DNA of 33,113 bases from Acidimicrobiia bacterium (GTDB lineage Bacteria; Actinomycetota; Acidimicrobiia; Acidimicrobiales; MedAcidi-G1), in contig DQOF01000139.1 of assembly GCA_015658775.1 (NCBI GenBank), positions 1 through 33,113 of the forward strand, written 5' to 3'. The notes below the pieces were generated by a model. It was not told the DNA's origin. It worked only from the letters and a program-made list of their open reading frames with translations, and did no database searches. Positions 24,764 to 32,895 of the stretch are shown piece by piece. How positions within the stretch are numbered: position 1 is the first letter of the stretch; every line of letters begins with the position of its first letter. The translations under genes and the position numbers were made by a program.

Positions 24764-25545
24764 GCGGCCTGCGCCTCATGGGCGTCCAGACCCTCGAGCT
24801 GGCCCGGCGATCGGTGGTGAACGAGCGGAGGCAGTTGCTCTCGGTGACCCCCGGCCTGGTGTTCCCGCTCCTGCTCGCAGCCGTCTACAGCCAGCAGTTC
24901 CGGCGTGTGCTGGCCCTGCCGGGCTTTCCCGAGGTCGATTCCTTCCTGGACTTCGTCCTTCCGGCGTGCGTGATCCAGGCCGTCTCGTTCGGTGCCACCG
25001 CCGCCGGCTCCGAGTTGGCCCTCGACATCGAGAACGGGTTCCTGGACCGCCTCCTGGCCTCGCCGGTGGCCAGGGTGCCGATCCTGTTGGGCCGGCTGGG
25101 CGGTTCCTCGGTGGTGGCGGCGATCAAGACGGTGATCATCATCGCCGTGTTCCTGTTCTTCGGCGCCGAGGTGGCAGGTGGACCGGCAGCGATGCTCGTC
25201 ATCGTGGGGATGTCGTCCCTCCTGGTGCTCGCCATAGGTGGCATCGCCCAGGTGATGGCCATCAGGACGGGTTCCCAGGAGGCGGTCAATGCCAGCTTCC
25301 CCCTCATCTTCGTGACCATCTTCATGAGTTCGGCCTTCTTCCCGACGAACCTCATGAGCGGCTGGTTCCGCGTGGTCGCGGAGAACAACCCGTTGACATG
25401 GGTGATCGACCCGGTCCGCCGACTGGTCATCGAGGGCTGGGCCACGGGCGATGCCGTCCAGGCCCTGGGCCTGCCGGCGATCCTGGCCGCGGCGACCATA
25501 GGGGCGGCGTTGCTGTCCCTCCGGCGCCGGCTGGCCGCCCCGTGA
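24760..25545 (+). CDS. ABC-2 type permease, first subunit
   Basis: A 261-residue integral membrane protein with about six hydrophobic segments and the ABC-2/DrrB-like pattern. A cytoplasmic N-terminus (ELARRSVVNERRQLLSV) is followed by LVFPLLLAAVYS, a conserved coupling stretch ELALDIENGFLDRLLASPV, then helices VVAAIKTVIIIAVFLFF, MLVIVGMSSLLVLAIGG and PLIFVTIFMSSAFFPTN. The C-terminal NPLTWVIDPVRRLVI motif is typical of these permeases. It should pair with the second permease and the ATPase. The GTG start overlaps the ATPase TGA; its own TGA overlaps the second permease. Confidence 0.9.
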   Translation: MSGLRLMGVQTLELARRSVVNERRQLLSVTPGLVFPLLLAAVYSQQFRRVLALPGFPEVDSFLDFVLPACVIQAVSFGATAAGSELALDIENGFLDRLLASPVARVPILLGRLGGSSVVAAIKTVIIIAVFLFFGAEVAGGPAAMLVIVGMSSLLVLAIGGIAQVMAIRTGSQEAVNASFPLIFVTIFMSSAFFPTNLMSGWFRVVAENNPLTWVIDPVRRLVIEGWATGDAVQALGLPAILAAATIGAALLSLRRRLAAP

Positions 25546-26336
25546 CCAGGGCGACGAGGGCGACCGGATGGGGCCACGGTTGGGCGGTGGCCCGGGCGGT
25601 CTGCGTGCGTGGGCTGCGACGGGTCATGGCCAGGCCGATCCTGATCATGCCCACCATCGTCATGCCCGTGTTCTTCGTGGTCAGCTTCACCGGGGCCTTC
25701 AGCGCCCTGACGAGGATCGAGGGCTACGGCACCGACAACGTCTACAACTGGATGGCGCCCTACGCGGCACTCCAGGGTGCGGTGTTCGCCGGAGTCGGCG
25801 GTGCCGCCTCGGCGGCCGACGACCTCGAGAACGGGTTCTTCGACCGCCTGCTGCTCACCCCCGGCGGTCGGTTCCCGTTGCTGGCGGGAACCATCGGATA
25901 CAGCGGGGTGCGGTCCCTGATACCGACGACAGCGGTGCTGGTCGTCTCGTACTTCGGTGGCCTGGCCCTTCCCGGAGGCCCCGTGGGGCTGGTCAGCCTC
26001 TACGTGGCGACGGTCGGCATGGCGGTCGTGTTCTGCCTGATCGGCCTGGCCATCGTCTACCGGATGCGGACAATGCGCTCGATGATGATCGTCCAGGTAC
26101 TCGGGTTCAGCCTCATGTTCCTGTCCATAGGCCAGGTTCCGATCCGGTTCCTGGACAGCTGGCTGCACACGGCGGCACGCGTCAACCCGCTCACCAACGT
26201 GCTGCGCCTGGCGCGGCAGGGGTTCATCGGCGACCTCTCCTGGTCGGTCACCTGGCCCGGTCTCGTCGCCGTCGCGGCGATGACGCTCGGCGCCGGGTTC
26301 GCCGCCCACCGCGGCTTGGTGAAGATGGCGCCGTGA
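25542..26336 (+). CDS. ABC-2 type permease, second subunit
   Basis: A 264-residue membrane protein, clearly paralogous to the first permease. It shares the coupling motif (DDLENGFFDRLLLTPGGR) and the C-terminal NPLTNVLRLARQGFI pattern. Helices include ILIMPTIVMPVFFVVSF, TTAVLVVSYFGGLAL, LYVATVGMAVVFCLIGLAIV and VLGFSLMFLSIG. The tandem arrangement suggests gene duplication and a heterodimeric channel. GTG 25542 overlaps the preceding TGA (GTGA). The track's long frame from 24495 is mostly out-of-frame reading of the first permease gene. Confidence 0.9.
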   Translation: MTRATRATGWGHGWAVARAVCVRGLRRVMARPILIMPTIVMPVFFVVSFTGAFSALTRIEGYGTDNVYNWMAPYAALQGAVFAGVGGAASAADDLENGFFDRLLLTPGGRFPLLAGTIGYSGVRSLIPTTAVLVVSYFGGLALPGGPVGLVSLYVATVGMAVVFCLIGLAIVYRMRTMRSMMIVQVLGFSLMFLSIGQVPIRFLDSWLHTAARVNPLTNVLRLARQGFIGDLSWSVTWPGLVAVAAMTLGAGFAAHRGLVKMAP

Positions 26337-26342
26337 GTGCTG

Positions 26343-26360
26343 CCCGGGGTCGCCCCCGGG
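26343..26360 (+). terminator. GC-rich hairpin after the ABC operon
   Basis: cccgggg-tcgc-ccccggg forms a 7-bp GC stem with a 4-base loop starting six bases after the permease stop. There is no T-run. It separates the exporter from the molybdenum-hydroxylase genes and abuts the candidate coxS -10 box. Confidence 0.45.
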
Positions 26361-26362
26361 GC

Positions 26363-26368
26363 TAGAGT
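26363..26368 (+). promoter_or_regulatory. Candidate -10 box of coxS
   Basis: TAGAGT immediately follows the hairpin; transcription from near 26375 would give a leader of about 85 bases before ATG 26460, unusually long for this window. Confidence 0.35.
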
Positions 26369-26459
26369 CGCCCCCTGCCTGCCGTGGGGGGGCGATCAAC
26401 CGGAAGCCCCGATTCCGGATGGACCTGACCGGCCCGGACGAGCGAGAGAGAGACTGCCG

Positions 26460-26921
26460 ATGCGGGTGTCGATGACGATCAACGGGAACCCGGTGTCCCA
26501 CGACGTGGAGCCGCGGACCCTCCTCGTGCACTATCTGCGGGACCGGGCCGGGCTAACGGGCACCAACGTGGGTTGCGACTCGTCGTCGTGTGGCGCCTGC
26601 ACCATCCACCTCAACGGCGAGGCGGTGAAGTCCTGCACGGTCCTCGCCGTGCAGGCCGACGGACAGGACCTGACCACCATCGAGGGTCTGGCCGACGGCG
26701 ACACCCTGCACCCGATGCAACAGGCGTTCCACGAGTGCCACGCCCTCCAGTGCGGGTACTGCACGCCCGGAATGATCATGGCTGCGGTGTCACTGCTGGA
26801 CGAGAACCCGGATCCCACGGAGTCCGAGGTGCGTGAGGGGCTCGAGGGCAACCTCTGTCGCTGCACCGGCTACCACAACATCGTGAAGGCCGTCCTCCAG
26901 GCGGCGGGGGGCGCGAGGTGA
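26460..26921 (+). CDS. coxS: Molybdenum hydroxylase small subunit, 2x[2Fe-2S] (CoxS-like)
   Basis: A 153-residue iron-sulfur subunit of the xanthine oxidase/aerobic CO dehydrogenase family. The plant-type ferredoxin cluster is held by C39, C44, C47 and C59 ([17 protein letters not shown]). The second cluster is held by C98, C101, C133 and C135 (CGYCTPGM and [12 protein letters not shown]). Length and all eight cysteines are normal. It passes electrons from the Mo-cofactor large subunit to FAD in the medium subunit. ATG 26460 is the family start; the track's earlier ATG 26337 adds non-family residues. It overlaps coxM by four bases. The actual substrate (CO, nicotinate-like, aldehyde or purine) is set by the large subunit, which is not in this window. 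Confidence 0.92.
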   Translation: MRVSMTINGNPVSHDVEPRTLLVHYLRDRAGLTGTNVGCDSSSCGACTIHLNGEAVKSCTVLAVQADGQDLTTIEGLADGDTLHPMQQAFHECHALQCGYCTPGMIMAAVSLLDENPDPTESEVREGLEGNLCRCTGYHNIVKAVLQAAGGAR

Positions 26922-27742
26922 TCCCCGTCGCCTTCGACTACGAGAGGGCCGAGTCGACCGACCACGCACTGTCACTGCTCGCAGAGCATGGCGACGACGC
27001 GAAGGTGCTGGCCGGAGGACACTCCCTGCTGCCGCTCATGAAGTACAGGCTCGCGGCACCGGCGGTCCTCGTCGACATCGGTCGGCTCGACGAGCTCTCC
27101 TACATCCGCGACGACGGCGACCTGCTGGCCATCGGGGCCCTGACCCGTCACCGCGACGTCGAGACCAGCGACCTGGTCCTCGCCAACGCCGGGCTCCTGG
27201 CAGGGGCCACGGCCCAGGTGGGCGATCCCCAGGTCCGCCACCGGGGCACCCTCGGCGGGGCGCTGGCCCACGGCGACCCGGCGTCCGACCTGCCGGCGGC
27301 TCTACTGGCGTTGCGGGGCAGCATGGTCATACGGGGCCCGGGCGGGACCCGCGAGGTGGAGGCCGACGACTTCTTCACGGGCTTCCTCGAGACCGCCCTC
27401 GGTGAGGACGAGTTGCTGGTCGAAATCCGGGTGCCGAAGATGCCTGATGCCACCTGGTCGTTCCAGAAGTTCAACCGTCGGGCCCAGGACTGGGCGATCG
27501 TCGGTGCCGCGGTGGTCGTGAACGGGGGAGTATGCGGTGTCGGCCTCGTGAACATGGACTCGCAACCGGTCCGGGCCGCAGCCACCGAGGCCTCGGTCGA
27601 TTCGGGTGGTACGGCCGCAGAGGCGGCCGCCCTCGCAGCCGATGGGCTGGAACCGTCGGCCGACCTGAACGCCTCGGTCGAATACCGTTGCCACCTCGCC
27701 CGGGTGCTGACGCGTCGGGGCCTCGAGGAGTCGGGCCTCTGA
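26918..27742 (+). CDS. coxM: Molybdenum hydroxylase medium subunit, FAD-binding (CoxM-like)
   Basis: A 274-residue FAD subunit of the same enzyme family. The FAD pyrophosphate-binding [14 protein letters not shown] lies at residues 32-45 and [17 protein letters not shown] at 111-127, both matching the CoxM double-motif plan. The C-terminal CO_deh_flav_C domain ([20 protein letters not shown]) is complete. The GTG start overlaps the coxS TGA (GTGA), so the two subunits are made together. In typical clusters the large subunit gene follows or adjoins these; here a MoxR-type ATPase gene follows after 33 bases. Confidence 0.92.
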   Translation: MIPVAFDYERAESTDHALSLLAEHGDDAKVLAGGHSLLPLMKYRLAAPAVLVDIGRLDELSYIRDDGDLLAIGALTRHRDVETSDLVLANAGLLAGATAQVGDPQVRHRGTLGGALAHGDPASDLPAALLALRGSMVIRGPGGTREVEADDFFTGFLETALGEDELLVEIRVPKMPDATWSFQKFNRRAQDWAIVGAAVVVNGGVCGVGLVNMDSQPVRAAATEASVDSGGTAAEAAALAADGLEPSADLNASVEYRCHLARVLTRRGLEESGL

Positions 27743-27763
27743 GCCACTGACGCCGCGTCCGCC

Positions 27764-27769
27764 TAGCCT
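27764..27769 (+). promoter_or_regulatory. Leaderless -10 box of the coxD-like gene
   Basis: TAGCCT is followed by six bases and ATG 27776, with no Shine-Dalgarno sequence. The maturation genes may therefore be transcribed separately from coxSM. Confidence 0.5.
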
Positions 27770-27775
27770 TGGGAC

Positions 27776-28687
27776 ATGAGCATCCATGACGTAGCCACCG
27801 TGGAAGAGGTGATCGACGCCCTCAGGGAGCGCGACTACCTGGCCGACGAGGGGCTCGGCACGGCCATCTACCTGGCCCTGCGGATGCGCCGCCCGCTGCT
27901 GCTCGAGGGCGAGGCCGGCGTCGGCAAGACCGAGGTCTCCAAGGCGCTGGCCGCCTGGTCAGGTGGACGCTTCATCAGGTTGCAGTGCTACGAGGGACTC
28001 GATGCGGCACAGGCCGTCTACGAGTGGGACTACGCCAAGCAGCTCCTGCACCTGCGTGCCGCCGAGGCGACCGGCGTGACCGTCGGCGCCGACACGGTGG
28101 CGCTTGAGGACGAGCTCTACCAGGAGCGCTTCCTGGTTCGCCGACCCCTGCTCCAGGCGCTGGCGGTGACCGAGGGGCCGCCTCCCGTCCTGTTGATCGA
28201 CGAGGTCGACCGTGCCGACGACGAGTTCGAGGCGTTCCTTCTCGAGATCCTGTCCGACTTCGCTGTGACAGTGCCCGAACTGGGCACCTTCACCGCCGTC
28301 GTCCCTCCGGTCGTGGTCATCACCTCGAACCGCACCCGCGACGTGCACGACGCCCTCAAGCGTCGCTGCCTGTACCACTGGGTCGAGCATCCCGATGTGG
28401 ACCGTGAGGTCGACATCCTCCGGGTGCGTGCCCCACACGTGCCGGTCTCGCTGGCCCGCGACGTGGCCCTCGTGGCGGCCCAGTTGCGGGACATGGGTCT
28501 GTACAAGCCGCCGGGCGTGGCCGAGAGCCTCGACTGGGCGGAGGCCCTGCTCCTGGTCGGGGTCGACGACCTGGATGCGAGCGCCATCGACACCACGCTC
28601 GGCACGCTGCTCAAGTACCGCGAGGACCAGGACCGGGTCCGCTCCCGCGGCTTCGGCGACCTGCTCGCAACTGCCCGCCAGGGCTGA
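27776..28687 (+). CDS. coxD: MoxR-family AAA+ ATPase (CoxD-like maturation factor)
   Basis: A 303-residue AAA+ ATPase. Walker A GEAGVGKTEV is at residues 45-54 (Lys51), Walker B LLIDEVDRADDEFEAFLLEIL near 140, sensor 1 VVITSNRTRDVHDALKRRCLYHW with an Arg finger, and a MoxR-type C-terminal lid. In Afipia (Oligotropha) the CoxD ATPase works with CoxE to mature the Mo/Cu active site of CO dehydrogenase. The partner VWA gene lies directly downstream here, and the close spacing to coxSM supports the same kind of role. ATG 27776 is fixed by the leaderless box. A generic MoxR chaperone is the alternative. Confidence 0.88.
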   Translation: MSIHDVATVEEVIDALRERDYLADEGLGTAIYLALRMRRPLLLEGEAGVGKTEVSKALAAWSGGRFIRLQCYEGLDAAQAVYEWDYAKQLLHLRAAEATGVTVGADTVALEDELYQERFLVRRPLLQALAVTEGPPPVLLIDEVDRADDEFEAFLLEILSDFAVTVPELGTFTAVVPPVVVITSNRTRDVHDALKRRCLYHWVEHPDVDREVDILRVRAPHVPVSLARDVALVAAQLRDMGLYKPPGVAESLDWAEALLLVGVDDLDASAIDTTLGTLLKYREDQDRVRSRGFGDLLATARQG

Positions 28688-28691
28688 GGTC

Positions 28692-29810
28692 GTGGCGGCA
28701 GTGGCAGAACGCACCCTCGACCGCCACCTGGTCGGGTTCGTGGACGCCCTCCGACGGGCGGGCGTTGCGGTACCTGTGGGCAGCACCCTGGACTTCGGTC
28801 GAGCGGTTGCCGAGGTTGGTGCCGACACCCGCGGCGGCGTCTACTGGTCGGGTCGTTCCACCCTCATCACGCGGCCGGAGGACATCGCCACCTTCGACGA
28901 GGTGTTCGAGCTCCACTGGGTCGGCGGTGTGGCCAGTTTGCGCGATGTGTCCGAGCCACCGGCGCTGACCGTCCTATTGGACGATGGACCCGACGCAGCC
29001 GATTCCGGTGACGAGCCGGACGATGTCCGTGACGACGTGGTCAGCGTGAGGTATTCGCGCATCGAGGTGCTCGGCGCCAAGGACTTCGCCGAATGCAGTG
29101 ACGACGAGTTGGCCGAACTCCACGCCATGATGCTAGAGATGCGCCTGAGCGGTCCGACACGTCCCTGTCGGCGGCGGCATCCGTCGCGTCGCCGGGGGCG
29201 CCCCGACCTTCGGCGCACCGTCCAGGCCGCCCTCCGGACGGGTGGCGAGCCGATGCGTCGGGTGTTCGCCGACACGGGCGTGCGGCCCCGACGCCTGGTG
29301 CTGCTTCTGGACGTCAGCGGCTCGATGGAGCCGTATACGCGTGCGCTCCTGCGGTTCCTGCATGCGGCGATGGTCGGCCGCCGCGATGTGGAGGTCTTCG
29401 CTCTGGGAACCCGGCTCACCAGGCTCACCCGCGAACTCTCCACCCGTGACCCCGATGCTGCGCTCGGCCGTGCGGCCCTGGCGGTGGCCGACTGGTCCGG
29501 AGGTACGAGGCTCGGTGACGGAATCGGGGAGTTCAACGACCGGTGGGGGGTCCGGGGAATGGCGAGGGGTGCGACCGTGGTGGTGCTCTCCGACGGTTGG
29601 GATCGCGGCGAACCGGCGGTGATGGACGAGCAGATGACCCGCCTCGGCCGGGTGGCCCACGAGGTGGTCTGGGTGAACCCGTTGAAGGCCACGCCGGGGT
29701 ATGCGCCGCTGGCCCGGGGCATGGCCGCCGCTTTGCCGCACGTGGACCGGTTCCTGGAAGGCCACAGCCTCGACTCCCTGAAGGCCCTGGCGGCGGCGAT
29801 AGCCGAGTAG
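28692..29810 (+). CDS. coxE: VWA-domain protein (CoxE-like)
   Basis: A protein of about 372 residues with the CoxE plan. The N-terminal helical part (LDRHLVGFVDALRRAGVAVPVGST) matches VWA_CoxE proteins. A basic linker (about residues 155-180, rich in Arg) precedes the VWA domain, which has an intact MIDAS motif DVSGSM near residue 208, the Thr/Gly loop SGGTRLGDGIGEFN and VVVLSDGWDRG. It ends with the family's LVWVNPLK-like VVWVNPLKATPGY and a LPHVDRFLEGHSL tail. With the AAA+ partner it forms a MoxR-VWA chaperone pair, here presumably for the molybdenum hydroxylase. The start is GTG 28692 or GTG 28701; the latter has GAGG at a better distance. The track's 28395 start is out-of-frame reading of coxD. 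Confidence 0.88.
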   Translation: MAAVAERTLDRHLVGFVDALRRAGVAVPVGSTLDFGRAVAEVGADTRGGVYWSGRSTLITRPEDIATFDEVFELHWVGGVASLRDVSEPPALTVLLDDGPDAADSGDEPDDVRDDVVSVRYSRIEVLGAKDFAECSDDELAELHAMMLEMRLSGPTRPCRRRHPSRRRGRPDLRRTVQAALRTGGEPMRRVFADTGVRPRRLVLLLDVSGSMEPYTRALLRFLHAAMVGRRDVEVFALGTRLTRLTRELSTRDPDAALGRAALAVADWSGGTRLGDGIGEFNDRWGVRGMARGATVVVLSDGWDRGEPAVMDEQMTRLGRVAHEVVWVNPLKATPGYAPLARGMAAALPHVDRFLEGHSLDSLKALAAAIAE

Positions 29811-29829
29811 TTCGCATCCCCTCAGATCA

Positions 29830-29972
29830 CCGGCGCCCGAGCGAGCACGGTGGGTGGGTAGTGGGATTCGGTCGGCTCCGAGAGCGCAGCGACCTGCGAT
29901 GAGCCGGCGCCCGACCGAGCACGGTGGGTGGGGGCGGGACTCTGCGGTGTCTGACTGCGCAGCGACCTGCGA
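29830..29972. repeat. Two-copy imperfect tandem repeat, about 70 bp per unit
   Basis: Copy 1 (29830-29899) and copy 2 (29904-29972) both begin ccggcgcccgaNcgagcacg, share gtgggtggg, and end gcgcagcgacctgcga, with divergent middles. The period is 73-74 bases. They lie in the 224-base gap between the convergent coxE and ppc genes and encode nothing convincing. Confidence 0.75.
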
Positions 29973-29983
29973 AGTCCGAGCAA

Positions 29984-30003
29984 GCTTCGGGGCCGGCCGA
30001 AGC
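29984..30003. terminator. Hairpin between convergent coxE and ppc (possible bidirectional terminator)
   Basis: gcttcgg-ggccgg-ccgaagc is a 7-bp stem with a 6-base self-complementary loop, 32 bases beyond the ppc stop. There is no T-run on either side. It could end both transcripts. Confidence 0.45.
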
Positions 30004-30034
30004 CCCGTGTGGATCAACAGCGCGCAGGGAGGGA

Positions 30035-32749
30035 TCAGCCGGTGTTCCTCATGCCGGCTGCGATTCCGTTGATGCTGAGAAGCAGGGCCCTCTTGGCCTC
30101 CGGGGAGTCGTCGCCCCTGCGAGAGCGGGCCAGCAACTCCACCTGGAGCACGTTGAGGGGATCCAGATAGGCGTCGCGCACGGCGAGGGTGCGACGCAGC
30201 ATCGGCTTCTCGGCGAGCAACCCCGCACCGGTGACGGTCGCCACCTCATGGGCGGTCCGTCGGTTCTCGTCGACGACCATCTCGAACAGGTGGTGCAGTT
30301 CCGGGTCCACGAGGCTCTCCACGTAGTGGCGGGCAATGGCCAGGTCGGTCTTGGCGAGCGTCATCTCGACGTTGGATATGAACGTCCGGAAGAAGTGCCA
30401 TTCGTCGTACATGCGTCGGAGTTCGTCCCCCATCCCGGCCTGTCGGGCAGCGGCGAGGCCCGTTCCGACACCGAACCAGCCGGGGATGATCTGGCGTGAC
30501 TGGGTCCAGCCGAACACCCAGGGGATGGCCCTCAGGTCCGCGATGCCCGAGGTGGACGACGCCCTCCTCGATGGTCGGGAGCCGATGTTCATGCCGCCCA
30601 ACTCCTCGACCGGGGTCGACGATCCGAAGTACTCGACCAGGCCCGGGGTCTCGATGAACTCCCGGTAGGCGTTGTAGGAGGCGTCCGAGACGTCGTCCAT
30701 GATCTGGTACCAGAGCGTGATCGTGCCGTCGTCGTGGCGCGGCGTGCGGTGGGCCAGCGAGCTCTCTATCAGGGCGCTGAGGGCCAGGTCCAGGTTCCTG
30801 TTGGCGATCTCGGGAAGGCCGTACTTGTCGGCGATGACCTCGCCCTGCTCGGTGAACTTGACCTCGCCGTCGAGCACGCCGCTGGGCTGGCTCAGGATCG
30901 ACGCATGGGTCGGACCGCCGCCCCTGCCGATGGTGCCGCCCCTGCCGTGGAACACCCTTATGTCCACCCCGGTCTCCTCGGAGACCTCGTTGATCTGGCG
31001 GAGGGCCTTGTGGATCTCCCACTGCGAGGTGGTGATGCCGCCGTCTTTGTTGGAGTCCGAGTAGCCGACCATGACCTCCTGTGTGCCGCCACGGATCTCG
31101 ACTAGGCGCCTGTACGGTTCGACGGCGAACAACGCCCTCAGCACGGGGCCGATCGACCTGAGGTCGTCGATGGTCTCGAAGAGCGGCACGAATCCCAGCC
31201 TGGCGACCCCGCTTCCGAGGTCGATGAGGCCCACCTCGCGGGCCAGGAGCACCGGTGCCAGGACGTCGTCGACGCCCCTTGTCATCGAGATGATGTAACT
31301 CTCGATGACGTCGTCGCCGTCGCGGTCGAGGATCGTCCGGAGGGTGCGGAACAGGGCGAGGGCGTCGGTCGGGTCGGCCTGGTGGGGAGGGGCCAGCGGC
31401 CGTCGGCTCTCGAGTTCGGCCGCCAGCAACTCGCTGCGCTGGTCGGGGGTGGCGTCGGCGTAGTCGGTTCCCACGGCGTCGAAGAGGCCGGAGAGCGTCT
31501 CGTGGTGTCGGTCCGTGTGCTCCCGGATGTCCAGGATCGCCAGGTGGAAGCCGATCATCGCCAGGGTGCGCCTCACGCGTGTGAGGCGTCCGTCGGCCAG
31601 GAGTGCGCCGCCGTTGGCCCTTAGCGACCTGTCGAAGACCGCCAGGTCGGCGTCCATCTCGGTCGGCGACCCGTAGGCCCTTGTGCCCGGCGGCGTCTCG
31701 GCGGTCTCGGCCAGGCGCTGCCTCATCGCCGTGCAGCGGATCCGGTATGGCTCCGCGGGGTCGTGGCGGTCCAGCAGGCCTACGAACGCGTCCTGGTCGG
31801 CGAGGGCTGCGGAGGCGAGCTCGTCGGTCACCCCGTGGACCCTCGTGCTCACGCTCAGGTCGTTCTGGAGGTCGGTGACCTCGGCGACCAGCAACTGGAT
31901 CGCCCGCTGCCGCTGCAGGCCGAGCACCGCCTCGGTGGTGGCGGGGGAGACGTTGGGGTTGCCGTCCCGGTCACCGCCCACCCAGGTGCCGAACCGGATC
32001 GGCGCATGGGTGGGGTCCATCTGCCCGCCGATGGATTCCAGGGCGGCCGCTATGTCGTCGAACAGGTCGGGCACGGCCTCCCTGACCGTTTGGCCGATGT
32101 AGTAGAGGACGGACCGTGCCTCGTCGAACGGGTCGGGTCGCTCGTGGCGGATCTCGTCGGTCTGCCAGATCGCCTCGATCAGTTCCTCGACCCTCCTGTC
32201 CATGCGGCGGAGGTCTCCCTCGGTACGACGGTGCTCGCTGCGCTTCTCGATGAGCTCGGCGATTCCAGCCAACTTCTCCAGGATCGCCCGCCGGGATGCC
32301 TCGGTGGGGTGTGCGGTGAATACCGGCCGTAGCTCCGTGCGGTTGACGAGGTCGGCGATCTCGACGGGGCTGACCCCGTGTTCCACGAGGGAGCGGACCG
32401 TCTCGTCGATGCGGTGCGCCTGCCGTGGGGCACCTGTGTTGAGGTCTTCGATTCGATGAACCTGTTCGGCCACGTTGGCGAGGTGGAAGTAGACCGTGAA
32501 CGCCCTGACCAGGAGGATGGCCTCGTCGGTGTCGGCGTCGCCGAGCAGGTCGGCCAACTCCCAGGAGATGTCGGTGCCGTCGCCCTTCTGGCGCAGGCGG
32601 CGGGCGAGCATGCGCACCTGCTCGACGTTGTCGAGCAGGTGCTGGCCGTGCTGGCGCACCAGGGTGTTGCCGAGTTGGTGGCCGAGGCGTCGGATGTCGG
32701 ACCGGAGTGCGGCATCGGTCGTCTCGTGGGCGGTGGACGGTGGAGGCAT
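30035..32749 (-). CDS. ppc: Phosphoenolpyruvate carboxylase
   Basis: A 904-residue homotetramer-type PEP carboxylase that adds bicarbonate to PEP to make oxaloacetate. Both signature regions are present: VFTAHPTEASRR with catalytic His147, and MVGYSDSNKDGG in mid-protein. GTWVGGDRDGNPNVSP, the glycine-rich loop VFHGRGGTIGRGGGP and SRPSRR are intact, as is the C-terminus (RNTG), which is involved in allosteric aspartate/malate binding in the family. ATG 32749 has no Shine-Dalgarno sequence but a TAGGTT box nine bases upstream, fitting a leaderless or very short leader. It is divergent from a malyl-CoA-lyase-like gene across a relatively AT-rich 146-base gap. The pair may share C4/C2 metabolism. 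Confidence 0.97.
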   Translation of the reverse strand: MPPPSTAHETTDAALRSDIRRLGHQLGNTLVRQHGQHLLDNVEQVRMLARRLRQKGDGTDISWELADLLGDADTDEAILLVRAFTVYFHLANVAEQVHRIEDLNTGAPRQAHRIDETVRSLVEHGVSPVEIADLVNRTELRPVFTAHPTEASRRAILEKLAGIAELIEKRSEHRRTEGDLRRMDRRVEELIEAIWQTDEIRHERPDPFDEARSVLYYIGQTVREAVPDLFDDIAAALESIGGQMDPTHAPIRFGTWVGGDRDGNPNVSPATTEAVLGLQRQRAIQLLVAEVTDLQNDLSVSTRVHGVTDELASAALADQDAFVGLLDRHDPAEPYRIRCTAMRQRLAETAETPPGTRAYGSPTEMDADLAVFDRSLRANGGALLADGRLTRVRRTLAMIGFHLAILDIREHTDRHHETLSGLFDAVGTDYADATPDQRSELLAAELESRRPLAPPHQADPTDALALFRTLRTILDRDGDDVIESYIISMTRGVDDVLAPVLLAREVGLIDLGSGVARLGFVPLFETIDDLRSIGPVLRALFAVEPYRRLVEIRGGTQEVMVGYSDSNKDGGITTSQWEIHKALRQINEVSEETGVDIRVFHGRGGTIGRGGGPTHASILSQPSGVLDGEVKFTEQGEVIADKYGLPEIANRNLDLALSALIESSLAHRTPRHDDGTITLWYQIMDDVSDASYNAYREFIETPGLVEYFGSSTPVEELGGMNIGSRPSRRASSTSGIADLRAIPWVFGWTQSRQIIPGWFGVGTGLAAARQAGMGDELRRMYDEWHFFRTFISNVEMTLAKTDLAIARHYVESLVDPELHHLFEMVVDENRRTAHEVATVTGAGLLAEKPMLRRTLAVRDAYLDPLNVLQVELLARSRRGDDSPEAKRALLLSINGIAAGMRNTG

Positions 32750-32758
32750 CAGAACGGA

Positions 32759-32764
32759 AACCTA
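32759..32764 (-). promoter_or_regulatory. Candidate -10 box of ppc
   Basis: On the minus strand TAGGTT is followed by nine bases and ATG 32749. A second candidate, TAGATT at 32769-32774, lies ten bases further upstream. Confidence 0.4.
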
Positions 32765-32792
32765 GTCGAATCTACCTTGTGCTTCTATCTAC

Positions 32793-32821
32793 TTGAATAC
32801 CAGGAAATATTCTGGCACACT
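32793..32821 (+). promoter_or_regulatory. Candidate promoter of the malyl-CoA-lyase-like gene
   Basis: TTGAAT (32793-32798) and CACACT (32816-32821) are 17 bases apart; the second differs by one base from the prs TACACT box. An alternative -10 is TATTCT at 32808-32813. The leader would be about 65 bases. Confidence 0.35.
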
Positions 32822-32895
32822 GTCATGGTTCGACGCAGAGGTCCCACCGTATCGCCCTCCCGAACCGGGGCTGGGCCGACATCCTGGAAACAGCC

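Noticed and set aside
24495-25541. First two thirds of the 613-aa plus-strand ORF 24495-26336 as a fused protein
   Set aside because: Only the part from GTG 25542 encodes the permease; the rest is an out-of-frame reading of the ABC ATPase and first permease genes.
29854-30499. Small plus-strand ORFs across the coxE-ppc gap (29854-30072, 29924-30499)
   Set aside because: They cross the tandem repeat and run antisense to ppc, with no recognisable motif or start signal.
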